Assembly (NCBI GenBank): GCA_023653785.1
Contig: JAMKCH010044292.1
Span: forward strand, 50,677-114,676
Reading direction: 5' to 3'
DNA: 64,000 bases
Source of the DNA: Ophioderma brevispina
Taxonomy: Eukaryota; Echinodermata; Ophiuroidea; Amphilepidida; Ophiodermatidae
The notes below the pieces were generated by a model. The model was given only the letters and a program-made list of their open reading frames with translations. It did no database searches and was not told where the DNA came from. This document shows, piece by piece, positions 21,525-33,574 of the stretch. How positions within the stretch are numbered: position 1 is the first letter of the stretch; every line of letters begins with the position of its first letter. The position numbers were made by a program, and so were the translations under genes.

Positions 21525-22625
21525 TTAACTGAAAGGAAAACAAACCAAAACTATAGAAAATGAAAAGAACTGTGTTTCAAGTTCTTATGAACCATGTAAA
21601 ATATTTTTAAATTTATATTAACAAATCAGTTCAGAACACTGGAGAAGGAGAACTTTTATTTACTAGACAATTTCATGCAAAAGGGCAACCTTTATCAGAA
21701 ATGCCAAAATACATCAACATAGATGGACTAAAGACCCCCTGTTTTAGTACAAGCCTGTGTTGTAGTAAATTTTAAAGAAACATGTACCCAGTGGAATTGT
21801 TAACTGCAAACCAAACACTACACAAAGAAAACTTAAGTCAGTGCTGCCAATTTAAGAGATGTAACTTTGTGTTAAAGTGTAACTCTTAAGAGTAAGTATA
21901 AAGTAAGATCTATGAAGCCAGTCTGGATCAGTCAGTTGTGAAAATTACCTTTAATCATGATCATTTGGGCCTATGGAACAGATTTTGGGTCCCCTTAGTG
22001 CTACCTCAATACGATTATATAACTGTCTATGGCCAAAAAAAAAAAAAAAAACATCTGATCTTCCCGCATGCAAAGGCTTAAAAAGTCACATTTTACCAAA
22101 GTTTTTAAGAGATATTTAACATTTGTTAACTGGTCAAGAAAAAAACAGATTTGGCCACAAAGCAGCCGAAAAACTAAGAGCCATCTAAAAATGCAATAAA
22201 AAAGAATTTCTGTGTAGCGCATATATTGTTTGACTAAAAAAATGCATAGCACTTAGAGTTTTGAGCTACTAGAAGCTGAGACAAACTTTTTTTTCTAATC
22301 CACCGTACAAATGGCTTGCCTTTGGCAGAGATTTGAGAGCACAATGCTTGTGTGTTTCCTTTGAATTTGTATACCAGTGCCATTGCTAATTGTCTGTTGA
22401 ATGTTTAAATGTTCAAAGCCATGTGCTTTGTGGGTGCTGATTAATTAGTAATAACCAATAATCTCACAAGTAATCTTTTTAAATTTTAAGCTTAAAATTG
22501 CAATTCTGCGTATTTTCATGGATTTGGATTAGGAAAGGAACATTTGAAATGATGTGTAATATATTTTTAGAGTATTTCTAGGACCTACTCATAATTAACA
22601 ACAGTATTGCACTCTTCTATTGCAG

Positions 22626-22727
22626 ATCCTGTCACAGTTTTACAAGGCCACGCCAAACAATTGAAGACCAGGTTAAGTGGAGTCTTAGTACGGAACATGG
22701 AGAGTCTGGTCAAGCTTATGTCACAGG
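22626..22727 (+). CDS. unidentified gene, exon i
   Basis: A 102-bp exon (acceptor 'cttctattgcag', donor 'g|gtaaga'). With the carried G it reads DPVTVLQGHAKQLKTRLSGV and then LVRNMESLVKLMSQ, with one base over. All 34 residues could form an amphipathic helix. It joins in frame to the terminal exon at 32072 across a 9.3-kb intron holding a 4.4-kb foldback. Confidence 0.7.
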
Positions 22728-22799
22728 GTAAGAACAAATAGACCCCACTTAAGTAGAGCTTGAATAAGGGGTTGCTACATAACATAATGTATGGAATAA

Positions 22800-23250
22800 G
22801 TTTTTTATCCCCCGGGTTGAAAAGCAGAGGGGGATTTTGCGAGGGCGCGAATGTCTGTATGTGTGTGTATGGTCCAGTTTGGTTATGTTTTGCTTAGGTT
22901 TTTCATTTTTCAGGTCTTGTTCGAAAAGTTGAAGTCTTGGGGTTTAGGTGCAGTAGGGGTTCCTTCATATGTGGATGATGTCAAAGGTCATAGACCAAGG
23001 TAAAAATCATTTGAGGTCAAGTTGTATGTGTATGTATGTGTGTTCCAGTTTGGTTAGGTTTTTGTTTTTCAGATCTTTGAAAAGTTGAAGTCTGATTTAA
23101 ACCAGACTTGGGGTTAAGGGGTCCATTCATATGTGGATTATGTCAAAGGTCATGGACCAAGGTCAAAGGTCATCTGAGGTCATGTTTCAGACAACCATCT
23201 TGCCAGAGGGATGACGCAAGTTTACTTGCAGCAATTTTAATGGTTGTGAA
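22800..23250. repeat. AGGTCA-rich dispersed repeat, related family
   Basis: Two tandem blocks of 'gaaaagttgaagtc…' are followed by 'atgtcaaaggtcat' and a perfect DR1 AGGTCAAAGGTCA at 23160-23172. The left end has a small hairpin CCCCC…GGGGG (22808-22834). Related internally to the hairpin-ended repeats at 2446 and 63387 but with different ends. Confidence 0.55.
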
Positions 23251-23262
23251 TGGAAACATTTC

Positions 23263-23382
23263 GAGGTGCTCCAGTGGATAAAGTGCTGGATTAATGACCT
23301 AAAGGATAAGGATGTGGGTTCAAGTCCTGTTGTGGCCAATGTGCCGTGCATTTTTGAGCAAGGCACTTAAACCTCACCTCTA
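23263..23382 (+). mobile_element. tRNA-derived SINE
   Basis: A tRNA-like head has an A-box-like segment near 'gctccagtggataaag' and the B box 'GGTTCAAGTCC' (about 23318-23328). A short body ends near 'aaggcacttaaacctcacc'. Spacing and body are SINE-like, so a functional tRNA is unlikely. Confidence 0.6.
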
Positions 23383-24066
23383 GGGGTGTAACCAGTGGGG
23401 TGGTCGGAGGGGGTAGAGTCCTCCCTCAAAGATTTTTTGAGGGGAAAATTGTGAAGAAAAAATGGAAAATGAAAAAATCATGCTGAATCTTGATGTTTTT
23501 TACCCTTTTCCCCATAAGTGGAACATTTTTTGCACTGACTGGGACCTTCCTTCTCGGAATGACCAGGCTGGCTATATGCCTGATTACCTAACCAGGGGTG
23601 AATTGTTGAGTTGTTTGGAAAATATCATGATCTATAGTGCTGATAGGTTTATGCACATAATTGGCAGCCTATGATTTTGCTGTGGGAGCAGAATAAATTG
23701 TCCAGTGCAGTGATCAGATGCAAAGCACTGATTTATTAATTTATAGTGTTAACACTATGCATCATACTTATAATTTAGTTGATATTTACAAATATTCTGA
23801 GGTACTTGGAAGGAGAGCACCAATATTTTGGAAAAAACAATTTCTTGTATCTGGCAATTGCTTTCTATCTGAATAATAAACACTTGACAAGTTTAAACCA
23901 GAAGATGTTTAAATACAAGTTATTACAGGTATTTTATGTAATATATGTCAGCAGCATGCACTCTGGGTTACAAGTGACAGCTGCACATAGAACCAGTGCA
24001 ACAAGAAGAAATGGAATAAACATGTTCAACACTGAAAATGGAGCTGGAGCTCTTTGGGATTTTTTT

Positions 24067-24491
24067 GTGTCACCTTCCTTAAGGTGGGAAGACACATCAT
24101 TTTGTCCACTGTCGTCTGTTGGTGAGGTTGTTGAGGAAAAGGGTTAACATTTGCTTGTAATATCTTCATACTTCAATGGCTTTAAAACAACTTGAGTCAT
24201 AGGTGCAACATGGGATCCCTCATATGTTGATGAGGTCAAGGGTCACATACCATGGTCAAAAGTCATGTGAGGTCAAGTTGTAAGATTGAAAATGTAAATT
24301 GACCTCAATTGAAAAGTTGAAGTTCAATTGGAACCAAACTTGGTTTATGGTTATTACACACAACCCATCATATGTTTATCAGGTCAAATGTCGCATATCA
24401 AGGTCAAAGGCCATATGAGGCCTATCATTCACAAACCGCGATGGCAAGCGACACTAGCTGTCCTCGCTAGCATTCCGAGGAATGCGATGTA
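24067..24491. repeat. hairpin-ended AGGTCA repeat, copy B
   Basis: Same layout as copy A: GTGTC at the left end, AGGTCA-type half-sites inside, then GCGACAC and a terminal hairpin GCATTCC-GA-GGAATGC (24470-24485) with ATGTA. The stem differs from copy A at two positions on both sides, keeping pairing. T runs flank both ends. Confidence 0.65.
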
Positions 24492-26049
24492 TTTTTAGCC
24501 TAAATCTGATATGATCTAGGAAAATCCATTGTCACACTTGGTCAGACTCGAGATTGTCTGCCTGTCGGTGAGTCACAAGGGTCAGTCAATGGGCAGTAAT
24601 GGAATGTGCACATTGTAATGGTGGTTTTAATTCATATGGATTGTGATGTGCACTTTAATTTACTGATCAGTGGCTATTATAGGCTTGTCAAACAAAGGAC
24701 ATAAAGCCAGAAAGCATGCAGTCTTTAAACCGGCCGATATGACATCTAATCGGTTTTCAAATCACACCACAACTGATTTAGGGATAATTTATGAACATGA
24801 ACTCATTATTGGGTAAACAATGACTTTGTGGAAATGCCCCGGGGGGAGGGGGGGCACTGACCTAATATGGTGGTATGGGTATGTGCGGCGGTCAAGACCC
24901 CTCAGTTCACGCCTCTTCCGTAGTTCTTTACACCTTCTGTTCAAGTGTGCTTCAGTTATTAAGACCCCTACTTTGCAAAAAAAATCACAAAATGTGCCAG
25001 TTTCTTCAGCTCCATAAGCTCTGATGTGGTCTAGAACAGTTCCCAAGTTCATAAAATTGGTTAAAATTAATTTCCAAAGACCCTGCTTTAAGTTCGCTTC
25101 GCCAAAGAGTCAGTTCTCAAGCCCCCAAGTTTGCGCTTCTTGCCGCACAGCCCAGCTGAAACCAAAGTTGAGTGCCTGCTCCCCAGGGAGAGATTCTGTC
25201 ATTTGGTTGAAATTAATTTTATGAATAATCAGTCATATGCTTTTACTTTCAATAATCACTATCTGTACAAGCATTTATTAGCGTAAAAATTCATTGTGTC
25301 TGCTTGTAAAACCTCAATCCCTTTTTTCAAGATTGAGTCACAAAATATTTAAGTTTTTTTCATCAAATTTCAATCCATTTTTCGAGATGCGAGTGACAGT
25401 CACAAGATATGTAGTTTTTTCACAAATACCACCCTTAGACTTATTCAGGACAGGTAAAACATGGTGGCTGTGATATCACTTAAACCAAACAGACAAATCA
25501 ATTAAACCCATTATCTGTATGGGTATTAGAAAGAGAAAACTTATTATTTTTTATTAAAAACGTTTTTTTTTTTTTTTTTTAATGCATTTAAAGTTTAACT
25601 AAATGATAATGTGAAGCCAAATTTGATTATGGTAGTTTTAGCTGTATTTTGACCCCCACACATGTTGTGGAGGCAATATAATTCAGAAGGATTTTGGATG
25701 GATGCCTGTCCTGGGTGTTCTACATAGAACATTCATTAATCCACTCTACAGACTAACTAAAAGTCAATGACCTTTAATTTAATTGGCCACGTGCATCCAA
25801 CATGATGAGTCATGTGCTGTATACATTTTGGAAGGTTTATAAATACTAATGAGCTTATTTGCAGAGTTTCAAGAAAATTCATTAATCCACTCTTCGACTA
25901 AACTGAAGAGTCAATGAACTTCTAACGTGTCACAGTTGTAGAACATGTTGAGGTTTGTGCTATATACTTTTTGGGCAGGTTATAAATATGAGACTCATTT
26001 GCCAATTATCCTTAAATGTGATTAAACCACAGTTGTGGGGGCCATCTTA

Positions 26050-29000
26050 AGATCCATTTTTCTCGACTGACAAACTCATCGGACAACGCCATCTCCCGAT
26101 TTGTCGTAAACTTGTGAGGTCAAAAGACATTTTGGGGGGGCCCAATGTAGTATATGAACATTTAAAAATTCAGCATTGTGTCTGTTGCCATGGTAACTGC
26201 CCTTTCTTTGTTTTTGCTGATTTACCGTGTCCTAGGATAACCCAAATTAGCTGAGTTCATTACTAAAAAAACAGCATTTTGTGAAGAAAAATGATACCTC
26301 AAGACGGGTAGAAATATTTTTAGGAAACTGACTTTATGGATAATACCTTCATGTTTACACTAAGTTTTTTAAATTTAACCGTCAGGTTGCCAGCCTTCCT
26401 ATACTGTTGCCACTATTGAAATAAGGCTTTTCAACGATAAATGAAAAAATTTAAATTTTATGAGCAAGGTAAAATCATTTTCTCCAAAATGGGTGATTAT
26501 TTTTTTTGTATTTGTGCATGTAATGTTGACTTAACGCCCCTTAAAATTGATTGAAAAAAAATTGTTTGAGCAAGTACATGTTTCTTGTCACGTGACACAG
26601 AATCATGGGATTTGTGATAAGGCGTTTTGGGCCTATTTGAGGGTATTATTTACCTTTTAACATTACATTAGTTTGTAATATATATTTTGGGGGCTAGAAA
26701 TCAATGGAAATACTTTTACAATCCTCTATCCTTCTCGCTGTCCTGAATCTGGGTCTGTCTGTATTGTAGTGTTTGTCTGTCTGTCCTGATCTGTTCACCC
26801 TTGCCAAAATATCATTTGCCGAAAAAAACGTTTGGGCTATTGCAGCAAAATCTGTCAGGAGAACCATTACCACAAGGCCCATATGGGTTTTCACGATTTG
26901 GTCCAAGGTCCTATATGGCCAATTAAAGGGTCATTCTTTGAAAATTTATAACTTCCTTCTTGTGCCACAACTCATGCTATATTCACCAAACCTAGACACA
27001 ATTAGGGAGTACACAGATATGTCAAAGACCACCTCATTGTTCATCGATCAGAATAACTGCTGACCCAAGGCCTATATGGGTGTTCCCAGATTTGGGTCAA
27101 AGGTCATGTGGGCCTGTGAGACAAGGGGCTCGTATGTGGGGTAAAAGGGAGGGTCGAAGGTTATTCAGGGGTCACTTGGGCATTCTGATACTTCTTGTAT
27201 ACACCTTTTGGTTGGCATTTTTCAACTTCCTGTAGGTCGATTTAGTGCAGTTAATATGGATTAAGTTTGTACCGTCCATACTTGTATGCTTATACACATA
27301 GACAAGGGTCTTATGTGGGTAACGCATTGAAGGTCATTGCATTTGTCATTCAAGAGTCACTTAGGGTCAATACATTCTTCTCTTGTTCTTTGACAATATA
27401 AACGGACGACCTATTTGGGACGCTGTCCCTATTTTCTGTTGCCAAAACGCTTGCAACAAAAAGTTCAGAGAACTGTTGACCAATGCCCATGATGGGTTTA
27501 CACAAAGGTCACATATATCTACCACTATATAGAATGCTAGCAATACAATATGGCTTTATTACACAATTGTTTATATATGTTCATGTCTTTCCAAAAATTA
27601 TGAACAATACTACTCAGGTTCCCAATTTAAAGGGGTCATTCCGACAAGTAGAACCCATCACTCAACTTCAAACTTTTTGTGAACTTCTGTCTTTTTAACA
27701 TGATTAACAAATCTTCAAATAAACATATCGAATTATCATTTAGTTCTAGGCAACACGTTTTTATAGCTATTTCCCAGAGTCTCTCATACACCAGAACTAT
27801 AATACCGTATTACAGTATTGTGGTGGTCTATGATGTCTTTCTGATATAAAAAAAAATAATGCCATAAAATGCAGATTTCTCCAAAACAAACCTGAATAGA
27901 AGATATGATTAGGTGACAGTTATTACCTATGTAAACACTTTTCATTATAAAGATTTCGAATATTGTGAGAGATTACAATAGTCAAAATTTGTTTCTAACT
28001 TGGCTAGTCTGTCCTACTCAGGTTTGTCTGTATCGCCACACGAAAGGTCAACATATGTTTGCCATTTTTCCCTAAAAATTACTATATATTAGCCCAACTT
28101 AGTCAAATTGTAGAATACACAAATCACTACCAACTCACCGCCCCAATAGTCATTCATATCCCAATGATATCGATCGCGCGACTGGTGGTTTACATTTTTT
28201 AAATCGATGTTGCACTTGTCCAATGCACCTTTTGCGTGCCAACAGTAGCTGACAATTTTAAACCTTTCAGCTACTATTGGCAAAAATTTGATAAGGTTTT
28301 CCAAGTTTGATGAGTAAGTTCACAAAATGAATATCATTTTATGATGTTTCACACAAAATTTCAACGGGATAATTTTGTATAAATGCAATTCATCTCATAA
28401 AGTTCACAGAAATTTATATCATTACACATCATTGGCTGATTAGGTTTGATCAAAGACTGGGCCATTTTGGATACACATTGTTGTGTTTATCTTCAATGGT
28501 AGTCATTGTGGTTCAAGAAAGCAGTTGCTTGCTTTTCACACAATGAGAGTATGACTGCCCATCTGACAAGGTCCATGTTTCATGATATAAATCGGTCTTC
28601 CACATGATTACAGTGTAAAGTAAAGGTTCATGTTCAGATCGTCGTTGGATTGTCGTCCTGTAATTTGAGCCCTCAAATCCATTTCATTTCCCAGATATAA
28701 TAAAACAAAAACACAATTTTTTATGGTAACCATCAATATTAGCACGTATTGAATAGGGTCTTTGCAATCATGCAAACACCAAAAGTTTGTTTACACGGTA
28801 TTTGAGGATTGTGTGTTCAAGTGCCCATGCTCCTCCTCGTTCAGTAGAGAACACATAGACATAAATCGGAACAAAGCCAACCTTTAATGTACACATCAAA
28901 TTTCAGAAAGACCAAAGTTGTGCATTACTAATGTGAAGAACGTAATGTGAGAACATAGATGTCTCGGGCATTTTCCGGTCCCAGGCTGACAAAAGATTGT

Positions 29001-29770
29001 GCGTGAACAAAAAGACCGAAAGATTTCTTATAAGCAAACAAAAAACAAATACCTGAAAGATAATTTTTAGAATGGAAATCAACATGCGAGCTCAGCCACA
29101 CTAGTTGCAAGACCTGCGTATGCAGATTTCGTTGGTCGAATGTCTATTCCAAATAAATAATATTTAACCGCCTATAATAGATTTTTTTTCCTCATTTGGC
29201 AGGCTGTCAGCAAAACAAATTGAATGCCATTGAAGAAAAAGGATCCAAATCTGCAAATGTGATACACTATGACTATAGCTAATTGCAATGTTACGTCAAT
29301 TTACAAACGATACTTTGCCATCAAGTTTATCTGTCAATTAAAAGATTTTAAAGGTATTCCTCTCTTTTTATAGCCCACAATATATTATTTACAATAATGT
29401 CCGGGTTTATAGCTAATAATACTAACTCTACAATATGCCCAAACGCCTTATCACATATTACCTAAAGTAAAAATCCGTACTTTGCCCATGCACAAATCTG
29501 GGGGAAAAAAAAAAGACATATCCATATGTTGCCTATAGTTTGGTGGTTATGCAATTTATTTGTGGCACATGCCGCCTTTAAGTGACCCATTTGACCTTTG
29601 ACGCCAATCTGTGAACACCCATATGGGCCTTGATTAAAGTGGTTCTTCTGACAAGATTTTTTTGCTGCAATCAGCCCAATGTTTTGCAAAAAGAAATGAT
29701 TTGTCCAAGTGGAACAGACAGACCACATACCGACAGACATACACACCACACACATCCGACGATAGATGGT

Positions 29771-29801
<31 letters not shown>

Positions 29802-30460
29802 GTAATTCTCCGTCTGCTTTCTAGCCCCAAATATATTATTACAACACTAATGTATGTTTAATAGCTAAATAATACCCTAAAATACGCCAAAACGCATTAT
29901 CACAATCCCTGCTTTCTGTGTCACGTGACAAGTAAACCGTACTTTAGCATCCCAAATTTTTTTTCAATCAATTTGCGGCTTAAGTCAACATACTGCACAA
30001 AATAAAATAAAAAATAATCACCCATTTTGGAGAAAATGGGATTTCACCTTGCCCATAAAACTTTAAAGTGTTTCATATATCGTAAATGCCGTATTTCAAC
30101 GTGGCAACCTAACAAGAAGCTGGCAACCCTGACTCGTTTTAAATTTATGACACTTGTGTAACATGAAGGGATCTATCCATGGAAAGTCAGTTTTCCTAAA
30201 TATCTACCGTCTTGATGTACATTTTGTTTCAAAATGCTTGTTTTTTAGTACTGAAATCATCTAATGGTGTTATCCTAGACCCGTAAATCGGCAAAAACAA
30301 GAAAGGGGCCGATACCATGGCAACAGACAAATGCCTGAATTTTTAACATTGTCATAATTCTTACATTGGGACCAACTGGCTTTTACCGTCACCAAGTTTT
30401 AAGAAAAATAATCGGTGAATGGAGTGTCCATAGAGGTTTGTCAACCTAGAACAATTTGGC
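26050..30460. mobile_element. 4.4-kb foldback element, arms about 0.9 kb
   Basis: The left arm (26050 to about 26920) recurs as the complement in the right arm (about 29575 to 30460): 'gttgccatggtaac'/'taccatggcaac', 'aaaatgggtgattatt'/'aataatcacccatttt', 'cttaa' blocks, 'ataaggcgttttggg', and 'ggcccatatggg' inside. Both arms carry the perfect palindrome TGTCACGTGACA (26586-26597, 29919-29930). No transposase frame is visible in the 2.6-kb centre. Confidence 0.7.
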
Positions 30461-30469
30461 TTTAATTAT

Positions 30470-32071
30470 CCACTATGTTAATTCTTGTTTAAATCTCTTT
30501 TTTGGTCAAGAATGAGGAGGAACCACCAGGGAGTACCCACAAGCGCCCGGAAGCTCAGGAAGGACAGGTAGGACTTAAATGTCTCAAGTATCATGATAGA
30601 AATTCTATAAATACCAGCTCAGTCTCCCAAAAAACTTTACCCTAAAAGCACCCTCAACTTCAGGTCTTTAAGAACATTCATTCCATTAAAGCATATTTAA
30701 AAAGTAATAATTATTAGCAAAACAACAACCCCATTGAATTCCAGTCCTAAATGGCTGAGTTGTTCCTATTAAATGAAATCTGTGTTTTTCTCTTACTTTT
30801 AACAGGGACGACTTTGTTTTTCACTCCACACATTAACAGTGTTTTGATGATGTGTTATGGTCAGTTTCTATTGTTTCGTTGAAGCTTGATTGTTAACATT
30901 GTTAGTGGACATGGTTTTTGATTGTTTATTCAGTTGTTTCGGAAAAGCCTTTGTTTTTTCATGCATTTGCTTTTGTTTCACAGCCTATCCATGTTACAAG
31001 TAACAAACACAGATTTTATTAAATAAGGGACAACTCAGTCATTTGTGCTCCTGAATTCCCCATGGGGTTTGCTGTTTTGAAAAGCTAATAAAATACTTTT
31101 TAAATAACGAGTCCCGGCAGACTTTTCATATTTGCAAGTTAGAATTTTTTTCTCGGAATTTTCCTGTGTTCAGAGATTGGTATCTCGTTCGTCTAACCAC
31201 AACTCTGGCTGAGCCTCTAACAGAGCATCAAATGTTTAATAGTACCAAAGCAGAAACCACCTCATGACCAGATTATTGTTCATTGATTTCTGGGTATATT
31301 CATATTTCAATAATTAAAATACCCATAATAAAGGAAAACACTTGACTATGCCTTGCCTTAGTCCTGCCTTGAATTTTGTCATTTTTTAAACGCATGTAAC
31401 ACCATGCTACAGGTTTAATTGCCAGATCGCTAATAGCCTATCCCCCCCCCCCCCCCCCCAGCAACCCCCGATTTTTACCAGAAGTTGTCAATATTTTGGT
31501 CTCTGAAGAAGGTTTTTATTTTTCTCATTTACTACCCTGTGAAATCTTGGATAAAAGATGTTTTGGCTGGATGTTATGACAAATGTGGCCATTTTGGTCT
31601 CATCACATCAAAACTGATTGAAATTTCTAAAGTTTGAAATTTGGTGCTACCTTATTTTCATTTTCACATTTTGCATCTCGAAGCTAATGCAAGGATAAAC
31701 CACACAAATATTAGGTTGTTACATGGAGACCATACTTGAGGTAAAAAAGGGTGGGTGGGGGAAAAGTGAAACCACCTTGACCATTCAGTGTTAAGTGTGC
31801 TATTTCGAAATATAATTTGGCAATTAAAACAAACAGCAACATTACCAGTATGTTAAGTGAAAAGAAATAATGCAAAAATTCGCAAAAAATACAGTATTGG
31901 TAATTTAATTGATTGTCAACACACAATAAGCAAATTAAGTATACAGTTCATACTAAAACTGGAATGGTTGATATGTTTTCCAACATTTATTTAGTTGCCA
32001 TACTCATTGCTAGGGCTAGTATTTCTCCTCATTTCATAGCCGATTATGTACTTCTCTTTGTTGTCCTTCAG
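30470..32071. other. intron sequence, no exon accepted
   Basis: Contains an 18-C run at 31442 and AT-rich unique sequence. An exon-like segment at 30512-30568 is out of phase with its neighbours and is not accepted. A T-rich tract and 'gtccttcag' end the intron. Confidence 0.4.
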
Positions 32072-32118
32072 GCGTAGCCTCAATCTATCAGGATGGAAAC
32101 GGATTTGAAGAAATGTAA
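32072..32118 (+). CDS. unidentified gene, terminal coding exon j
   Basis: The acceptor is 'ttgttgtccttcag'. With the base carried from 22727 it reads GVASIYQDGNGFEEM and stops at TAA (32116-32118). The other two frames also stop within the exon, so a coding end here is likely whatever the phase. Three bases after the stop stands 'gtaagt', a good donor, so the exon may end at 32121 with a further 3'-UTR intron. Confidence 0.6.
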
Positions 32119-32239
32119 ATGGTAAGTATATTAATGTGGATTCTTTAGATTCTTATTTGACCCCTCCAAAAACCCTCACCATATAACGGATAGTAAACTA
32201 AACGGAAAGAGCGATTCCTTTATTTCTGCTCTTTCAACC

Positions 32240-32738
32240 GGGAAGCAAAAATCATACAATTCCTATTTTGGATATTTTTGTTATGGGCATGGATGTGCTA
32301 ACACACATGTAAGTGGTTGGGCTTGAAATCTGTGTACTTAAAGACATGCAGTACTTTTTAATCTGATTCTGTTGATTTCTATAATGTGCGTTATCAAAAT
32401 TCCCACCTGAGATAAAATGCCTGTTAGTATTTTGGATGATGTGTAATATTGTGGCCCTACGACCTGTACAGTTTGAACTCGAACACTACATTATTGACTT
32501 TTTGGTGACATCAGCCTGTTTAGTGTAGATTTGAGATGCCATCACTGTATGTCTATTTTGTGGAAGACGGTATGGCAAATTTCCTTGAATACTTAATTTT
32601 TCACTATTTTTGGTATTTTTTGTTCCTACATTAAATTAGTTATAATGGAATTGTATAATACACACTAATCTTTGATTTATAAGCTAGAAAATGCATTTCC
32701 ACACTTTTTTATTCTCTTGCTTATCGCTGCTTATTCCT
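32240..32738. repeat. diverged copy of TTAA MITE family 1
   Basis: Same orientation as 6634-7164 with many substitutions: 'tttttgttatgggcatg', 'ggttgggcttgaaatctgtg', 'catgcagtactttt', ending 'atcgctgcttattccttt'. The flanking TTAA is no longer recognisable. Confidence 0.6.
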
Positions 32739-32749
32739 TTCATGCTAAT

Positions 32750-33574
32750 CTATAATCAGTAATAAAGGACCCAAGGAGATTTTCTGAGGGTACCTATTTC
32801 TTGCTTTTATTGGACAAAAAAGTAGAAACGTACCAAAACTAAATTTTTGAACTTGCTTGAATGTCCTAATCAGAAGCAAAAGTAACGTATCATTGATTTT
32901 TAATAATACATGCATGACATAAAAGTTTTAAAATGGGTGAACTTATTATGGAAATGTCCTTGGTCTCTTTCAACCTTAGTTCTGCTGATTCTATAAAGTA
33001 AATACCATGATTGAACTACCCCACACATTATAAAATTGAAGGTGCCTGCCTTTTTTTAAAGGGAATTAATTTTCAATTAAATTTCAGGTATATAATTAGA
33101 GAAGTCTTGTTGTGGGCCATAAACCTTACCTATATCTCAGAGCTGTCCAACTCTCCACCCGGATTGTCCGGGAGACTCCCGATTGACACCTCAATCTCCT
33201 CGTTCCTCCCCGATTGAGTGCCGGAATCTCCGGATTTTCTACCCTCTTAAAGTAAGTTCCCGATTTCGGTACTTTGCATCATTTTTTGTACCAAATACGG
33301 CAAGTCCAAGTCGGCATTTTATACAGCCCCACTATGAAATGAAATGATGCAAAATGGCCGACGTTCGGGAAGAACTTTTTCCGACTTAAATAAACGGAAA
33401 GAATCGCGTTATGGAAAGAAAAATAACAATATAACAGTAAGAATATAACCCAGTTAGGCAAAGGGATGTCTTTATTACAAATTGTTTAAAGACAAGATTA
33501 TATTAATAAAGTCTACAAAGTTTGTTAAACTGGTTTCAGACATCGTTTTTCTTCCCACTTTTGGAGGGACCGCA
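32750..33574. other. no gene seen
   Basis: Mixed AT-rich sequence. Positions 33140-33240 have a short C-rich 'ccgggagactcccgattg' palindromic stretch, echoed by 'atctccctgattccgatc' near 34678-34695. No coding support. Confidence 0.35.

Noticed and set aside
30512..30568. Exon-like segment reading NEEEPPGSTHKRPEAQEGQ between 'ggtcaag' and 'gtagga'
   Set aside because: Joining it after the exon ending at 22727 (phase 1) gives an immediate stop. Exons 22727 and 32072 already join in frame without it.
31442..31459. Run of about 18 C (also 18595-18610, 7501-7512)
   Set aside because: Simple homopolymers; length may be unreliable, and no function is suggested.
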